64,000 nucleotides of DNA from Hirundichthys speculiger. Its lineage: Eukaryota; Chordata; Actinopteri; Beloniformes; Exocoetidae. The position numbers were made by a program, and so were the translations under genes. Below, in pieces: positions 45,563 to 57,076 of the stretch. Under the pieces are notes generated by a model. It saw only the letters and a list, made by a program, of their open reading frames with translations, was not told the DNA's origin and did not search any database. The first letter of the stretch is position 1. The number at the start of each line of letters is the position of its first letter. The stretch lies in assembly GCA_018398805.1 (NCBI GenBank), contig JAGFBZ010000854.1:898782-962781 (forward strand). Direction: 5' to 3'.

Positions 45563-46509
45563 TTTTTACTGAATTGCATCTAAGAGGGGTATACACCTAT
45601 GGGCTGGATTGATCTGTGCTTGGAGTTTAGAGGACCAAACTGCATATTCAAATAAAACTTACACCTGCTGAAATGACATCTAGACAGTCTGATCCTTTAA
45701 ACCTGGACCTTTTAAAGCAGCCCAAAATGGTCTGAATTCTGCCTCAGTTGTGGTTAGAGCACTGGAGGGAAGCAGATGACACTCAGAGGCAGTCAATTCA
45801 ACATATACAACATATAACATAGTAAAACTTCCAATTTTCATCATGTTAATAGAATCAATTACTCTGATTCCACCACCAAGATCTTGTTCTCATTGTGCAT
45901 CTTCTTTATTATTCAGGCAGTAAAACAGCAGAGTAACACTCTAACAATGAAAATTTGCAGGAGACAAAAAAATAACTTGACACACGGGGATTCTTACATG
46001 GGTTTGAGGGACGGCTGCCGTATGGACTGTGCCACGGCAGTCTCAGACCACAAACCAAGGCCATCTGGCAAATTACTGAGGCTAGAGCAAACAGTCAAAC
46101 TGCAAGTGGATTTCAGTCTTGGGCATTCTCAGTTCTGGCTGCTGTCAGGCACTTCTAGAAAGCGTATTAACCAGCATCACCCCATGTCCTTGGACTTTTT
46201 GCCTCTGATGCACGAAGTTGTCCAACAGTATTATCAGCATACTTGTCCCATAAGTTTCCTTTTCTTTCAGCTTTTAGCACTGAGCCCTTTAAGAGAATGA
46301 CACTTGTGAGCAGCACAAAGAAAATAATGATAGCAACTGTATTTCAGTCAAACTTTTATCAAAAATGATAAAGCAGAGGTGAACTCTGCAACTTGACTGT
46401 ATGCATCTTTGTTTGTTATAGCATGGGTTCTTGTCAGAAAGCAGGTAATTTAGTTAAAAGGAAAACAGAAAAAAAGGCTCAAGAGAATAAGAGTCGATTG
46501 TAATAGTAG
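45563..46509. other. No recognisable feature
   Basis: A 138-codon open frame (45,884-46,300, plus) has a hydrophobic start but no recognisable domain. Treated as chance. Confidence 0.45.
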
Positions 46510-46511
46510 TA

Positions 46512-48030
46512 TCAAATCAAATCAAATCAAACTTTATTTATATAGCACTTTTCATACATTAAAAATGCAACCCAAAGTGCTTCACAAAATAAAACAAAAC
46601 AGGAAAGACTAGGGTAGATTTTACACATTATGCAGACCCCCCCAGCCCCCAGGGATCCCCAAGACGACGCCCCCGCAGGCAGACCGGACACACCTCCCAG
46701 TGTGGAGGACCTCCACGAGGAAACACTAGAGCTAAAAACTAAAATATTAAAAGACAATTAAAAAAAAAAAAAAAAATTAAAATAAAAAGGATAAAAACAG
46801 ACAGTAGGTAAAATAATAATAAAATGTAATGTATAAAATGTGAAAATGTAAAAGTTTAGAATTTATAAATAAAATGTAAAAATTAATGATAATAAAATAC
46901 AAAGACTTAAAATAAATTTAAATCATTAAAATCAATTAGATTAAGAACAGTAGAATAAAAGATCTAAGAGTAAAAGAATCATGTAAAAACCAGGTTAAAA
47001 AGGTGAGTCTTGAGCCTCCTTTTAAAAATCTCAACAGTCTCTGCGGTCCTGATGTTCTCTGGCAGGCTGGTCCACAGATGAGGACCAGAACCAGGGCCAG
47101 AACCTCCAGGCTGGTTCACAGATGAGGACCATAATGGCTGAAGCCTCACCGTGGGTTCTGTTCTAACTCTTGGTTTGATTAAAAGGCCAGAACCAGAGGA
47201 CCTCAGGGTCCGCGAGGGTTGATATGATAAAAGCGGGTCAGATAAATAAGATGGCTCAAGACCGTTTAGACATTTAAAAACCAATAAAAGAACCTTAAAG
47301 TCGATCCTGAAACACACGGGGAGCCAATGCAGCAATTTTAGAACTGGTGTAATGTGTTCCCGCCCCCTGGTCTTCGTCAGCACACGAGCTGCTGAGTTCT
47401 GGAGTAGTCGGAGACTAGAAATGGTCTTTTTGGGAAGACCAGAGAGCATTACAGTAGTCTAAATGACAAGAGATAAAAGCATCAGCACCTCCATGTTAGC
47501 CTGAGAGAGAAACGGGCAGACTCTGGCTATGTTCTTCAGATGATAAAACCTATTTTTGTTACGTTTTTGATGTGAGGAATAAAATTAAGCTCAGAGTCAA
47601 AAATGACGCCCAGGTTCTTGACACATTGTGCAGGTTTTAAGTCTTTTAGTAGTTTTAGTGAAAGTTTCTCTCTCCTGCCTTCAGGACCAATAATTAAGAC
47701 CTCAGTTTTGTCCTGGTTGAGCTGTAGGAAATTCTCTGCATCCATATCTTGATATCTGAAATACAGTTAAAAAGTGCATCAATTGGTCCTGTGTCATCAG
47801 GAGACATGGTGATGTACAGCTGTGTATCGTCTGGATAACTGTGGAAGCTGATGCCATGTCTCCTGATGACGTCCCCAAGGGGAAGCATATAAAGATTAAA
47901 AAGAACTGGACCTAAAATTGACCCTTGGGGCACCCCACCCTTAATTTTATGCCTTCTGGAGGAGCATGTATCCATACTTACAAAGAAACAGTGATCTGTG
48001 AGCTAGGAGCTGAACCATTTAAGAACAGTA
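46512..48030 (-). mobile_element. L2-type LINE, 3' half
   Basis: Minus-strand LINE ending in a TTTGATTTGATTTGAT tail (complement at 46,514-46,530). It carries RT palm and C-terminal coding sequence and a ~450-bp 3' UTR. It is the longer homologue of the fragment at 5,697-6,440. Confidence 0.88.
46979..47975 (-). pseudogene. L2 reverse transcriptase (palm to C-terminus), frameshifted
   Basis: Three minus-strand frames follow one another. 47,975-47,694 has GGVPQGSILGPVLFNLYMLP and the catalytic box as SYPDDTQLY (P where most L2 have A). 47,745-47,536 has FLQLNQDKTEVLIIGPEG and KNLGVIFDSEL, the thumb region. 47,449-46,979 has LLQNSAARVLTKTRG, PVLKLLHWLPVCFRIDFKVL and ending FKRRLKTHLFNL, the L2 C-terminal region. 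Frameshifts between the pieces, and absence of the endonuclease and N-terminal RT, make it inactive. Confidence 0.88.
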
Positions 48031-48500
48031 CCAGAGAGGCACTAGCTAAAATGTCAGACCCAAACTGAAATGAGTTCAACATGACTCAAAAGTAAATTTA
48101 AAACTTAGTGTATGTTTAAAATGCTATTCTATCTAGGGCAATCTCAGCTCAGAAACGGTGAGTGAAAAAAATCAATCTTGTTTATTGAGATGGAAGATTG
48201 CTTGCCATAATCATTAGCCTTTGCTTCTTGGCTACAGATCAGAAATACAATATGTCCTTACATGCCATAAAATAGTGTTGTGTTTAGTAATCACAATCAA
48301 TTTAATGAAAATGCATATGCTGAATGAGGCTGGCTGAATTGCTGTTATTGTTGTTTTTAATGACTTGGCATTATAATGTTCCATGTCCCAAGACCCAGTT
48401 CCATGGGCCAGGAGTTCACCTGTTACCCAGTCACATAGCATCTGACCCCTAGGGCTATTCCTATAGATGGTGAAGCCACAGGAAACTGAATTCATGTAGC
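48031..48500. other. No recognisable feature
   Basis: AT-rich sequence between L2 and RTE fragments. A minus-strand open frame (48,232-48,504) has no recognised domain. Confidence 0.45.
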
Positions 48501-48965
48501 TCATCCAGGCTATGCCTGTTGTACCCCATGGGTGAAAGGCCTAAGTCCAGGTTTGGGCTGAGGTAACCTTCGTTTGGGCAATGGACATTGAGTTCTTTGA
48601 TACTTTCCACATGAAACCACTAAACTGCCCTAAGTCTGGCCTGCCCTCCACGACCAGTTTGTCTTGGGAGACCTTTGCTGGGGCGCTTGCCCCAGACAAC
48701 TTAGTAGCTGATCCATATCAAGAGTTGGTTTGGCCATCTGGTTCGGATGCCACCTGGATGCCTCCCCAGTGAAGTTTTTCAGGCATGTCCAACCTGGCAA
48801 CCCTGGAGTAGACCCTGGAGATGCTGGAGAGATTATACTTCTCATTTGGCCTCAGAAAGCCTTGGTGTTCTCTTAGAAGATCCAGAGGAAGTGGTTGAGG
48901 ATTCAGAGATCTGGGCCTCTCTGCTTAGGCTGCTGCTGCCATGACCTGAACCTGGATAAGTGGAA
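48500..48965 (+). pseudogene. RTE/Rex3-like LINE: 5' UTR joined to 3' coding end
   Basis: 48,640-48,720 resembles the RTE 5' leader (CAGTTTGTCTTGGGAGACCT, then GGGGCGCTTGCCCCAGACAA). From 48,745 the sequence encodes the RTE C-terminus (MPPGCLPSEVFQACP; WRDYTSHLASESLGV; EIWASLLRLLLP) and stops near GAACCTGGATAAGTGGAAG. The whole middle is missing, so it is an internally deleted copy. Confidence 0.7.
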
Positions 48966-49859
48966 GTTAATAACTAAAGTGGAAGAAGGCATTGCATGAA
49001 TTTTGAATTTGGCCTGAGATGTCTTTTTCTTGAAAATTGGCACTAAACAAAGATAGTAAATTCAATTGAGTTAGTAAATTGTGACAGGGTATTGGAGCAG
49101 ATCACCCAAGATACATCCTTGTTAGTATTTGCATTTTTTTTTTTGTAATCAAATTTTTAAGGTTCCTTGGGGGGCAGAGTTGAGAACTCACACTCAAATC
49201 CAAAAAAATTACAATTCCATCCAGTAAATTTACAAACAGGAACATATTATCTCGAAACATATTTTTGTCATCCTAGCAGAAATATTGCATGTGATAAGTA
49301 AATATTCATTGGAAATTTACCATTTAATTTTAAGAGTAAAATTAAACTTGAATAATTTATAAACGTCTAGTTATTTTTCTCTGAGATAAAATCCCCCTTG
49401 ACAGAAACTGTTTAAACTTCTTCCTGCCATTCCTGAATTTGCTTTGTATCCTCAGTGTCTCCTCTTTAACCTCTTCATGTTTAGGGTCTTATTCCAGACA
49501 TTACCTTTGTTTAGAAAGCTCAATCGGCTGCTTCCTTATGTAAACAGCTTCCCTGTTGTCATGGTTACTCATCATAACAAATGTTAAAAAGTGCCATAAT
49601 AACCAACCTTTTAAGCAAAACAGCATCAAAAACCACTGCAGAAAAATCAGCCTTTTAGAGACTCTTGGGATATAGACGACATTATGAGCAGAGCTGCTGT
49701 AACAGGCTACCTCTCCATTCAATGCAGTATCTCTATTCCACTCATTTAAATTATTGAAAGGTACTTTAATTTTTCTTGCGTCATTAATACAGAATTTGTA
49801 AGATGGATGAACGGATTACCTCAAATTCATTACCACAGAGCTTTTTGTACAATAACTTA
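48966..49859. other. No recognisable feature
   Basis: AT-rich sequence. No gene, repeat or transposon end identified. Confidence 0.5.
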
Positions 49860-50065
49860 AGAATCAGCGTGTGGGAGCAGATCAAGATCCCTCTGCTCCG
49901 TCACATAGCGCCTCAAGAGGAGTCAAAAGGCCATCTGTGTATGTGTGATTTCTCAATATAGATATTGATCTTTTTAATGACCCCTTTTCTGCCATTGCAC
50001 ACTGACTGATTATCGAGGAAGTTGCAGGTTAATTCTTGGATTTACAGAGCAGATTGTCAGTTAAA
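49860..50065. promoter_or_regulatory. Weak candidate conserved noncoding element
   Basis: A homopolymer-poor block (GGAGCAGATCAAGATCCCTC; TCAATATAGATATTGATC) ending just before MITE copy 4. Shorter and less distinct than the other two candidates. Confidence 0.3.
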
Positions 50066-50069
50066 CATA

Positions 50070-50435
50070 CAGTCATGGAAAAAATTATTAGACCACCATT
50101 TTTTCTTCACTTTCTTGTTCATTTTAATACCTGGTACCACTAAACGTCATCATGTGACTAAAACAGACAGAAAAGAAAACACTGAATGCATAAAAGCAGT
50201 GTTTTTGGCAGTACAACGCCATAGCTATTGATGTAAAAACTTAAGTGATTTAGGTCATAATCAAGAAAACCATGGAAAATGGTAAGATATCAGCTCTTAA
50301 ATAAAACTCTTGTGAGCAATCTTTGTGGTTATCGTTATGTTTGTCCAAACAAATGTACCTTTAGTTGTACCAGGCATTAAAATGAACAAGAAACTGAAGA
50401 AAACAAGGGTGGTCTAAGAATTTTTTCCATGACTG
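50070..50435. mobile_element. Tc1/mariner-type MITE, copy 4 (full length)
   Basis: 366 bp, same inverted ends, flanked by TA (50,068-50,069; 50,436-50,437). Confidence 0.93.
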
Positions 50436-50437
50436 TA

Positions 50438-52264
50438 TTTTTACAGATGCATATATGCAGATCTAGGGTGAAAATTGCATGTAAGCATGTATATATGTCA
50501 GTCTGTCTGTGTGGTGTTTTATTAGACGGCCAATAGTAGGTGAACAGTGACTGACACTGTCTCTGTTCAGGCAGCAGTCTGAAGTTCTGGCCTTTGGCTT
50601 AGGTTTATCACGGTTCATTATCTGCAATTACACAACACAGTGTCAGCTGTTACTAACAGGAAATCTGCTTCTTTTTCTCTTGTTCCGCTTAGAGGGGCCT
50701 CAAAGGATGTCTTGCAAAATTTAAAGTACTTTTGAGCAAGTGACATAATCCAAGCACTATTTCAATTGTGCTTCTTATGGGCAAACAGCAGATTGACCTT
50801 TTGGGAGCATTATAAGAAGGTAAATGTTTTAGCACTTTTAAGCATAATGTGAACTGATCAGGAGATAAAACTGGCCAATATTTTCAATAATACTCTAACT
50901 ACTGTATAATGTGTAATCTTTGAGAGAATGAAAGAGTAATTCAAAAGGTACTCGGAAAAGCCTATTCTGGTTTGAGTTCTAGAAGTGTCAGAACAAAGAC
51001 TGCTAGTCTGGAACATTTATACACAGGTTTTGTATATGGGTAATCTTAGCAATTATTTGTAAGAGAATGTGAATGATGGGCACTTTGTCTGTTAACCCAA
51101 CCCTTGGACAAATTTCTATTCATCCTGACCTTCATTGTCTACTGAGGCTGCTATCTTCGAACCCATCAGTTGTTGATTAATGACTGTTGTCTGTGGGGAC
51201 AACAGCCTGTGTTTTGGGGGCTTCTGGACCAAAAAGACTGCACATGAATGCAGATACTTTTGAAATGCTAAATCTTCATGACAAGATAATTGGAGATTGG
51301 TTTCTGCAAATGCGTTTCACCTTGTTTGCTCTCCAAATGGATTTTACCTTAATGCAATCAAATCTGCTGAAATTAGATGAGTAACCTCATGTTGGACAAG
51401 AATCACACCACCGTGGAAACCAGAGAGCATCTGGATACAAACTGCAAATTGACATGCAGTTATTTGTGTATAAAGACCAAGAACAATGCCTTTGGTGAAG
51501 AGTTAACGCTCACCCTGTCATGATTTTTGTCCCTTCAACAAATATTTCCACAATTGTAGTGCAATGTGGTAAAGACATTTACCATCAGTATGTAGTAGTA
51601 ACTTTTTTCTTTCTAGTGATGGATGATTTGCTTGTCAGCAGATCAAATGAGATAAGAGGTGTGGATATCAAATACTGAGTTGGAACAGACTCACTAGTGT
51701 TTCTTGATGATCTGACTGCTGACAGATGTAGTGGTCCAGTTGTGCCCTTCCTGAGTTGTGTGGCTGTGTTGGCTCTGGGGTGAGGTGCACTTGTCGAAGT
51801 ATTGGACGTCAACAGCACTGCTTTATGTCTCGCTGCTGGGCTGCTTTAGCTCCGATGTGGATACGGGGGTTACATAAAACATTACAACACAAACCTTCCC
51901 ACATTTATTTATACACACTGCAGAACACCACACAAACACCAGATACATCAGCATACTACACACGCCACACCCATCACTGCCTGTCTCGGGTCTTTATCTG
52001 TCCTATTCTTTCATGCTTCACTGTCAGTGATTTCATGTTGGATCAAACTGTCAAAGAGGGCTGCTGAAGGACACACTATCACTCACACAGAAGAATACTA
52101 ACATCTGCTGCAAGATTAAATTGCATTCATATTTGACTTAAAAAAGGTTATGGCAGATTATATATATGCAGACAGTTATTAAGAAATCAAAAAGAAGCAG
52201 AATTAATTATGTAGTGTATGAGGCTATACTGAATGCTCATATTCAGCCAAATACCACAAAACTG
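50438..52264. other. No recognisable feature
   Basis: AT-rich sequence. Open frames at 51,187-51,384 and 51,756-52,067 show no domain. Confidence 0.5.
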
Positions 52265-52570
52265 ATAACTAAAGCTGACACTTATCATTGCTGATGAAGA
52301 TGATGGAGGACTCGTCACACCCTCCCGATGACACAGTGATCAAACAACAGAGTGTGTTTAGTGAGAGGCTTCTTCAGGTCCGTTACAAGACAGAAAGATA
52401 CAGAAGATCATTCCTGCCAGCAGCCATCACAACAAGACATCCTACTATTATTAATTCAATTTATTATTGCTGTCATTTATTTATTGTTGAAAAAAAAAAC
52501 CCTTACTACAATGTTGAATTTCCCTTCTGGGATTAATAAAGTATTTTTCATTTCATTTCATTTCAAAACC
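52265..52570 (+). mobile_element. CR1/Rex1-like LINE 3' end with (CATTT)n tail
   Basis: The coding tail reads MEDSSHPPDDTVIKQQSVFS and later RYKTERYRRSFLPAAI, the end of the LINE protein. The 3' UTR ends TTCTGGGATTAATAAAGTAT followed by TTTCATTTCATTTCATTTC, the repeat tail of this LINE group. Confidence 0.78.
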
Positions 52571-52987
52571 ATTGTGGTAAAAGATATCCCTGCTGAATTG
52601 GACCTAACTGTATATACATGGACAGGCAGTGGCGCAAGGTGAGTCTGATCATAATGAGCAATAATAGTTTGATACTCAGCAAGACTTTGACATGATACAC
52701 ATCTTGTATAACTTGCTATTGTCTACTCGTATATACACGGACACTGGCATTTAGTTCAAAGCAGTGTGCAGCCACATAGACCAACAAGGCTCTGTAGACT
52801 CTTTGAACTTTCATTTTGAAGCGCTGTAGCAGCATGTCATCACTGCCAGCAGCAATTATGACACTGCTGCAAAAAGTAAAAGGACCTCTATGACAGAGTG
52901 GAGGAGAAAAGGCCAATAAATAAATAAAGAAAAAATAAAATGGCAAAGGAAAGTTAGCTGCAAGTCTGAACTACATGGGGGAATGAA
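52571..52987. other. No recognisable feature
   Basis: Short AT-rich stretch; no gene or transposon end seen. Confidence 0.5.
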
Positions 52988-53476
52988 TTGGAGAAAGGAA
53001 TGTGTACAAAAAACAAAAAATTAGTAAATGGGACAGATGTAAGCTGGAACAGTGTTAAAATACAGATGTATTTGGACCAAGACTCTGTTGGTGGACCACA
53101 CGCCATGAGTTACAGAGACGGCATGGTTTGTGAGACAAAGGGAACAATAAAAACTCAAATCCCCAGCATGCCTGGCGATTTTATTGTTCGACACCAAGGT
53201 GTAAAAAGTGATGTCAAACCCTCTTACTGGCTGAGGATCTCCATCTCACAGCAGGGACCCCCAACGAAGGCGGGTCACACCCCTGCAGCCGAGACACTGC
53301 AACCTGAACACCCCACGAAGCTAAGAGAACCAGGACAAAAGGAGCCGCCCTTGCGTAATCAATCAGTGGTTCTGCCGTTATCCAAGCCCAGCCATTCTCC
53401 CCGGATTCCAAGATACCTCCGATTGCCCCTTCGGAGCAACAAAGTAAGAGGCTTGTGTCTGGGTAGAGATACTTAG
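52988..53476 (+). CDS. Unrecognised 162-codon open frame before an LTR-like region
   Basis: The frame starts MEKGMCTKNKKLVNGTDVSW and ends about 15 bp before the LTR-like sequence. It is hydrophilic, with a Pro-rich C-terminal half (GPPTKAGHTPAAETLQ; KPSHSPRIPRYLRLPL). No signal peptide or membrane segment. By position it could be the 3'-most gene of a retroelement whose 3' LTR follows, or a chance frame. I do not recognise it. Confidence 0.3.
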   Translation: MEKGMCTKNKKLVNGTDVSWNSVKIQMYLDQDSVGGPHAMSYRDGMVCETKGTIKTQIPSMPGDFIVRHQGVKSDVKPSYWLRISISQQGPPTKAGHTPAAETLQPEHPTKLREPGQKEPPLRNQSVVLPLSKPSHSPRIPRYLRLPLRSNKVRGLCLGRDT

Positions 53477-53489
53477 ATTAGTTAATATT

Positions 53490-54225
53490 TTTTGTGCTTG
53501 TTGATTACACTGTTATTATAACTGAGCCCACCGGTAATCCACTGGTGCGTATTTATCCGTGACCGTGTTTCCTCACCACTGGTTTCCAAAGCAAACGATC
53601 AGGACCAGAGTGCGGAAGTCTGCTTCACACTCTCCCTCCTGTGTGGAAATCTTAGGAGCGAGATCACAGCATCGGTGGTTAGGAATCACCTTTGCTTAGC
53701 CTTTCAATTCCTTTTCCTTTCTTACTAACCATCTCCATGAGGACTTACCACGCGACGTCGTCGGCCATCTTGGTAAGGGCCGTGATTACCGCGTGACCTC
53801 CTCTGCCATCTTGGTAAGGGATGAGAGTACCTCGTGATCTCATCCGCCATCTTGTAGCGCCCTATTCCATGAGTCAGCGGCCATCTTAGTAAGGGATAAG
53901 ATTACTGCGTGACCTCGTCCGCCATCTTGGTAAGGGATGAGAGCACCACGTGACCGCGTCCGCCATCTTGGGACCCTTCTCACACTACTAAGACATCTTA
54001 GTTTATCACCCACATGCATCTATAGTTCCTCAGCATACATGTATATAAGTTGACACACATTTTCTCTTTAATGTTTATTTGCTTCTGTTAGTTTAGTCGT
54101 CTTTTAGTTAGTAGATATCAGGATCTTGATTCAAGTGTTTGTTCATCTTGATACTTGTGGTAATAAATTCTGATATATTCTAATGAGAGAAGTTGTTTGT
54201 GGTTATTTTACACAGTTTTGTAACA
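53490..54225 (+). mobile_element. LTR-like promoter region (retroelement LTR, boundaries approximate)
   Basis: In plus order: upstream control region, six YY1-type repeats, a TATA box (GTATATAAG, 54,041-54,049), an AATAAA signal (54,162-54,167), and an end TTTTGTAACA at 54,225. U3-R-U5 order is LTR-like. The 5' boundary and TSD were not found, and the sequence after 54,225 is not a confident primer site. Confidence 0.5.
53760..53972 (+). promoter_or_regulatory. Six tandem YY1-type sites with E-box-like spacers
   Basis: GCCATCTT occurs at about 53,764, 53,805, 53,846, 53,879, 53,921 and 53,961, in units of roughly 33-42 bp. The reverse complement of CCGCCATCTTGG is the YY1 consensus (CCAAGATGGCGG). 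Spacers contain GCGTGACCTC or CACGTGAC (an E-box/CACGTG in the last unit, 53,948). Confidence 0.75.
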
Positions 54226-55009
54226 TTTGCTGGTTGAAGAAGTCTGTGCTCGGACTCACATCTTCTCTGTTGCTCTATAGCGCCACACCTGGTCACAGGC
54301 TGGCACGTATAGAACAACAGCCATTTTGAGACTGTGCTGTTTAGTCTTTGTTTCCTGATTTATCAGGTGGTGCCGTGTTTCAATTTATTAATTTTGTTAA
54401 TACCTTTCTGGTTATTAACAACTATCTCTTAAGACAGTTGGTAATAACCCCCTTCATGATTAAAGCACGTAAGCACGTTATACGCACAACATAATCAGTA
54501 AACAGTAAGAGACTCCAAGACACCGCTTATGTTGAACTCCTTATGTGCACAACACTGTGTAGATTACCACCAAAAACAAGCTGAGCTGCAGTGTTGCTGA
54601 AAAAAAAAGCCTGCTTTGTTTTCATGGTTTTACCAAGTTATTCCCATATAACTCATAAATATCAGTTTCTGTGGAATCAGTACAAACTTGCTCCTTTTGT
54701 TCTGCCACTTTAGAAAATGAAACTTTATTGGCTCAACTACACCCACTCAAAAAGAAAAACTTAAACTTCAAGTTCTGAATCTTTTTGGTAGTATTACGCA
54801 CTTGATCATTAGCATAATGTACTTTAAAAATATAAGTAGGATGATTTGACACTGAACAAGAGACCCAATACTACAACCACACTTAAAATCACTTAATTTT
54901 CCTCTAGAGCTCAGTAGTACTAATAATCAACCATATTTGAAACTTGTATTGTAACAAACAAGACGATAAGACATGTCATCATTTACTCAGATTCTTTTAG
55001 ACTTTATAG
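54226..55009. other. No recognisable feature
   Basis: May include a short internal piece of the LTR element just after 54,225. No coding motif. Confidence 0.45.
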
Positions 55010-56012
55010 CATGCTCTGATGTCTTTCAACAGGCGTCCAAGAATCCCTGTGCTCCTTTCCAAGCCAATAATTCCACTCTATGAATCTTAAATTCATCTTC
55101 AGGGACTTCTCTGTCAAATTTCCTCTGTATCGGTAGATGTTCTCTTTGTAATTACGCCATCCTCATTCTTTGTTCTGTGTATGCGCACTATGATAGTGAA
55201 TGTAACCATTACGTGCTAATCTGTTGTATGCCCTCCAGAGATCACTGCTCACTGTACTACAGGGTCTGATATATTTTCTTATTAACGGAAGCAATCGCAT
55301 TCTGGATCGATTTTTAACCAGCTTTAAGACAGGTCGCCTCCGGGAGTGCTTCACTTCTAAAAGTCCAAAAACCCAAGATCGTCTTTTCCAGGTGAGTCCA
55401 CGTCGTCCACGTCCATTTTTAAAAATATGCAAAATGTAAATTTAATACAAAATATCACAAATTAATCTGTGACTGTAATTTTACAGGTAAGATGTGAAAG
55501 CAAAGTTGGTTCAGTGCGACTTGTTTTTCGTCCATGTGATGTTTAAAGACAATTTTACCAATGCAGTCCTATTTGTGTGCAAATATACACAAAGTGACTA
55601 TGTCATAATCACAGAGTGATGAGTAAATACTGCCACTGTTCTCAAATAATTAACAATGACCAGTGTCACTTATTATCACACAGCAGTGTATGTCTAACAA
55701 AACTTAAGAAATTGTCTGGAACAGCTTCCAAAATTAAAGTGAGTGTATACATTTTTAAATTTAATTAAATATTTAAGATAATACTTAAGATAGGTAAGAT
55801 AGATAATATATTAAACATAAATTAGCTACCATCTCTGGTTCCTTCCACCTACATTTTGCCCAAAAACAAATTATTGTATGGAATGTACCTTACCAAACCA
55901 ACTATATCACAACTTCACTTAATGAATTACTTAGAAACAGACTTTACCTTTCTTTTGTGTCTGAATTTGCTCTCATCTATTGCGACAAAAGCTCCTCTTT
56001 TTTTTCCTTCGT
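55010..56012 (-). pseudogene. Merlin (IS1016-like) DDE transposase
   Basis: Minus-strand pieces match a Merlin/IS1595-type transposase. 56,010-55,940 reads RGAFVAIDESKFRHKRK (first catalytic Asp in IDESKF), then a GTAAAG donor-like site. 55,432-55,163 reads RRGLTWKRRSWVFGLLEVKH, LLPLIRKYIRPCSTVSSDLW (second Asp in SSDLWRAY) and HSAHTQNKE (third residue, HTxxxE). After a stop, W...RGNLTEKSL and IEWNYWLG complete the C-terminal end. All three catalytic residues are visible, but the pieces are split by an intron or gap of about 0.5 kb and by a stop, so it is probably inactive. No inverted ends were identified. Confidence 0.75.
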
Positions 56013-56429
56013 CTCTCTAGGAGCCTCTAGGAGGCTCTCTAGTCGCCTCATTGCCCGAGCACAGATTTTCCATACGAGCGTAGTGACCCTGGTCAGTGAT
56101 TTACTGCTCCCAGTTATTCCATCTTCCAGCATGTCTACCTGTCTTCTTCTCAAACCCTGTGACAAACTGACACAAAATACACCAAACATCACAACTACTG
56201 TTAGATCCCTGCAAAGTAACTACAAACAAACAAGAGTGGGTTTAACATGTCTTTAACGAATCTGAAGAAAATGATAAAAGAAACGAAAAGATATAAAAAT
56301 TACCATTAACAAACCTGTGCATAATTATTTTTGTCATTAAAGCAGTGTGTCTGTCTTTCTTTTGTTTTTAATCTCTATATTTTTGGCATATGAAATAAAG
56401 TTTCTCTATATTTAATCTTTGTCTTGCAG

Positions 56430-56738
56430 TTCAAAATCCAGAAGATGTTGTTCACAGATATCGTGCTGTTCTGCGAGAGTTCAAGCGTTCCAGGAGCATC
56501 AGCTGTTTCATATTGAATGTGGACCGAAACACAACTGACTGCTGTCACTGCTGAAACTTTTGTTGCTGCAGAGGGTGACAGCTTTGGGCCATTGCCACCT
56601 TTCAATGATGACAGTACAATTAACAGTTTTGCAAAAACCTGCAAAACCTTATTAGAGGGAAATCAACCTTTTAGGGAAAAAAATTCAAAATATGAAATAT
56701 TCTGAGCTTCTTCCAATTAAACATAAATTCAGAAAGTA
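56430..56738 (+). pseudogene. CCDC106-like / transposon-associated exon, frameshifted
   Basis: After an acceptor (TCTTTGTCTTGCAG) the plus strand reads QNPEDVVHRYRAVLREFKRS, then NVDRNT, and in shifted frames GPLPPFNDDSTINSFAKTCK and IQNMKYSELLPIKHKF before TAA. From memory, fish genes annotated as coiled-coil domain-containing protein 106-like end with this RY...LR.F...VDRNT...FAK...IQ.MK...LLPI layout. Stops and a frameshift break it. It may be a host-like gene relic or a transposon accessory gene; it lies next to, and opposite in strand to, the Merlin element. Confidence 0.5.
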
Positions 56739-57014
56739 ATTTACAGTACCAGTACATCAGGATGTTCACCTTACAGCAATGAGTTCAGTTTTTTTTTATT
56801 TAAAAAGAAATGCCGTCCATATTTTTGTATTGCTTTTGTATTCATCTTATTTTATGTTTATGCCAGTTATTCCAGGCAAAGTAGGTAGACAGGGTCACCA
56901 CTTGTGTAGATCGTGAGCAGGCATGGACTGGCCATCGGGCGTACCGGGTAAAAAGTATATAGTTTTTATTGACCGCGACGGTAACGAACTGGTAGTCGGC
57001 TCATAAAAATCTCC

Positions 57015-57016
<2 letters not shown>

Positions 57017-57063
<47 letters not shown>

Positions 57064-57076
57064 GGGGGGGGGGGGG
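57017..57076. repeat. Poly-G tract (~59 of 60 G)
   Basis: G46, T, G13. Able to form G-quadruplexes. Its true length is uncertain because such tracts are hard to sequence. Confidence 0.9.

Noticed and set aside
45884..46300. 138-codon plus-strand open frame
   Set aside because: No domain, no splice or promoter signs, and AT-rich neighbours; likely chance.
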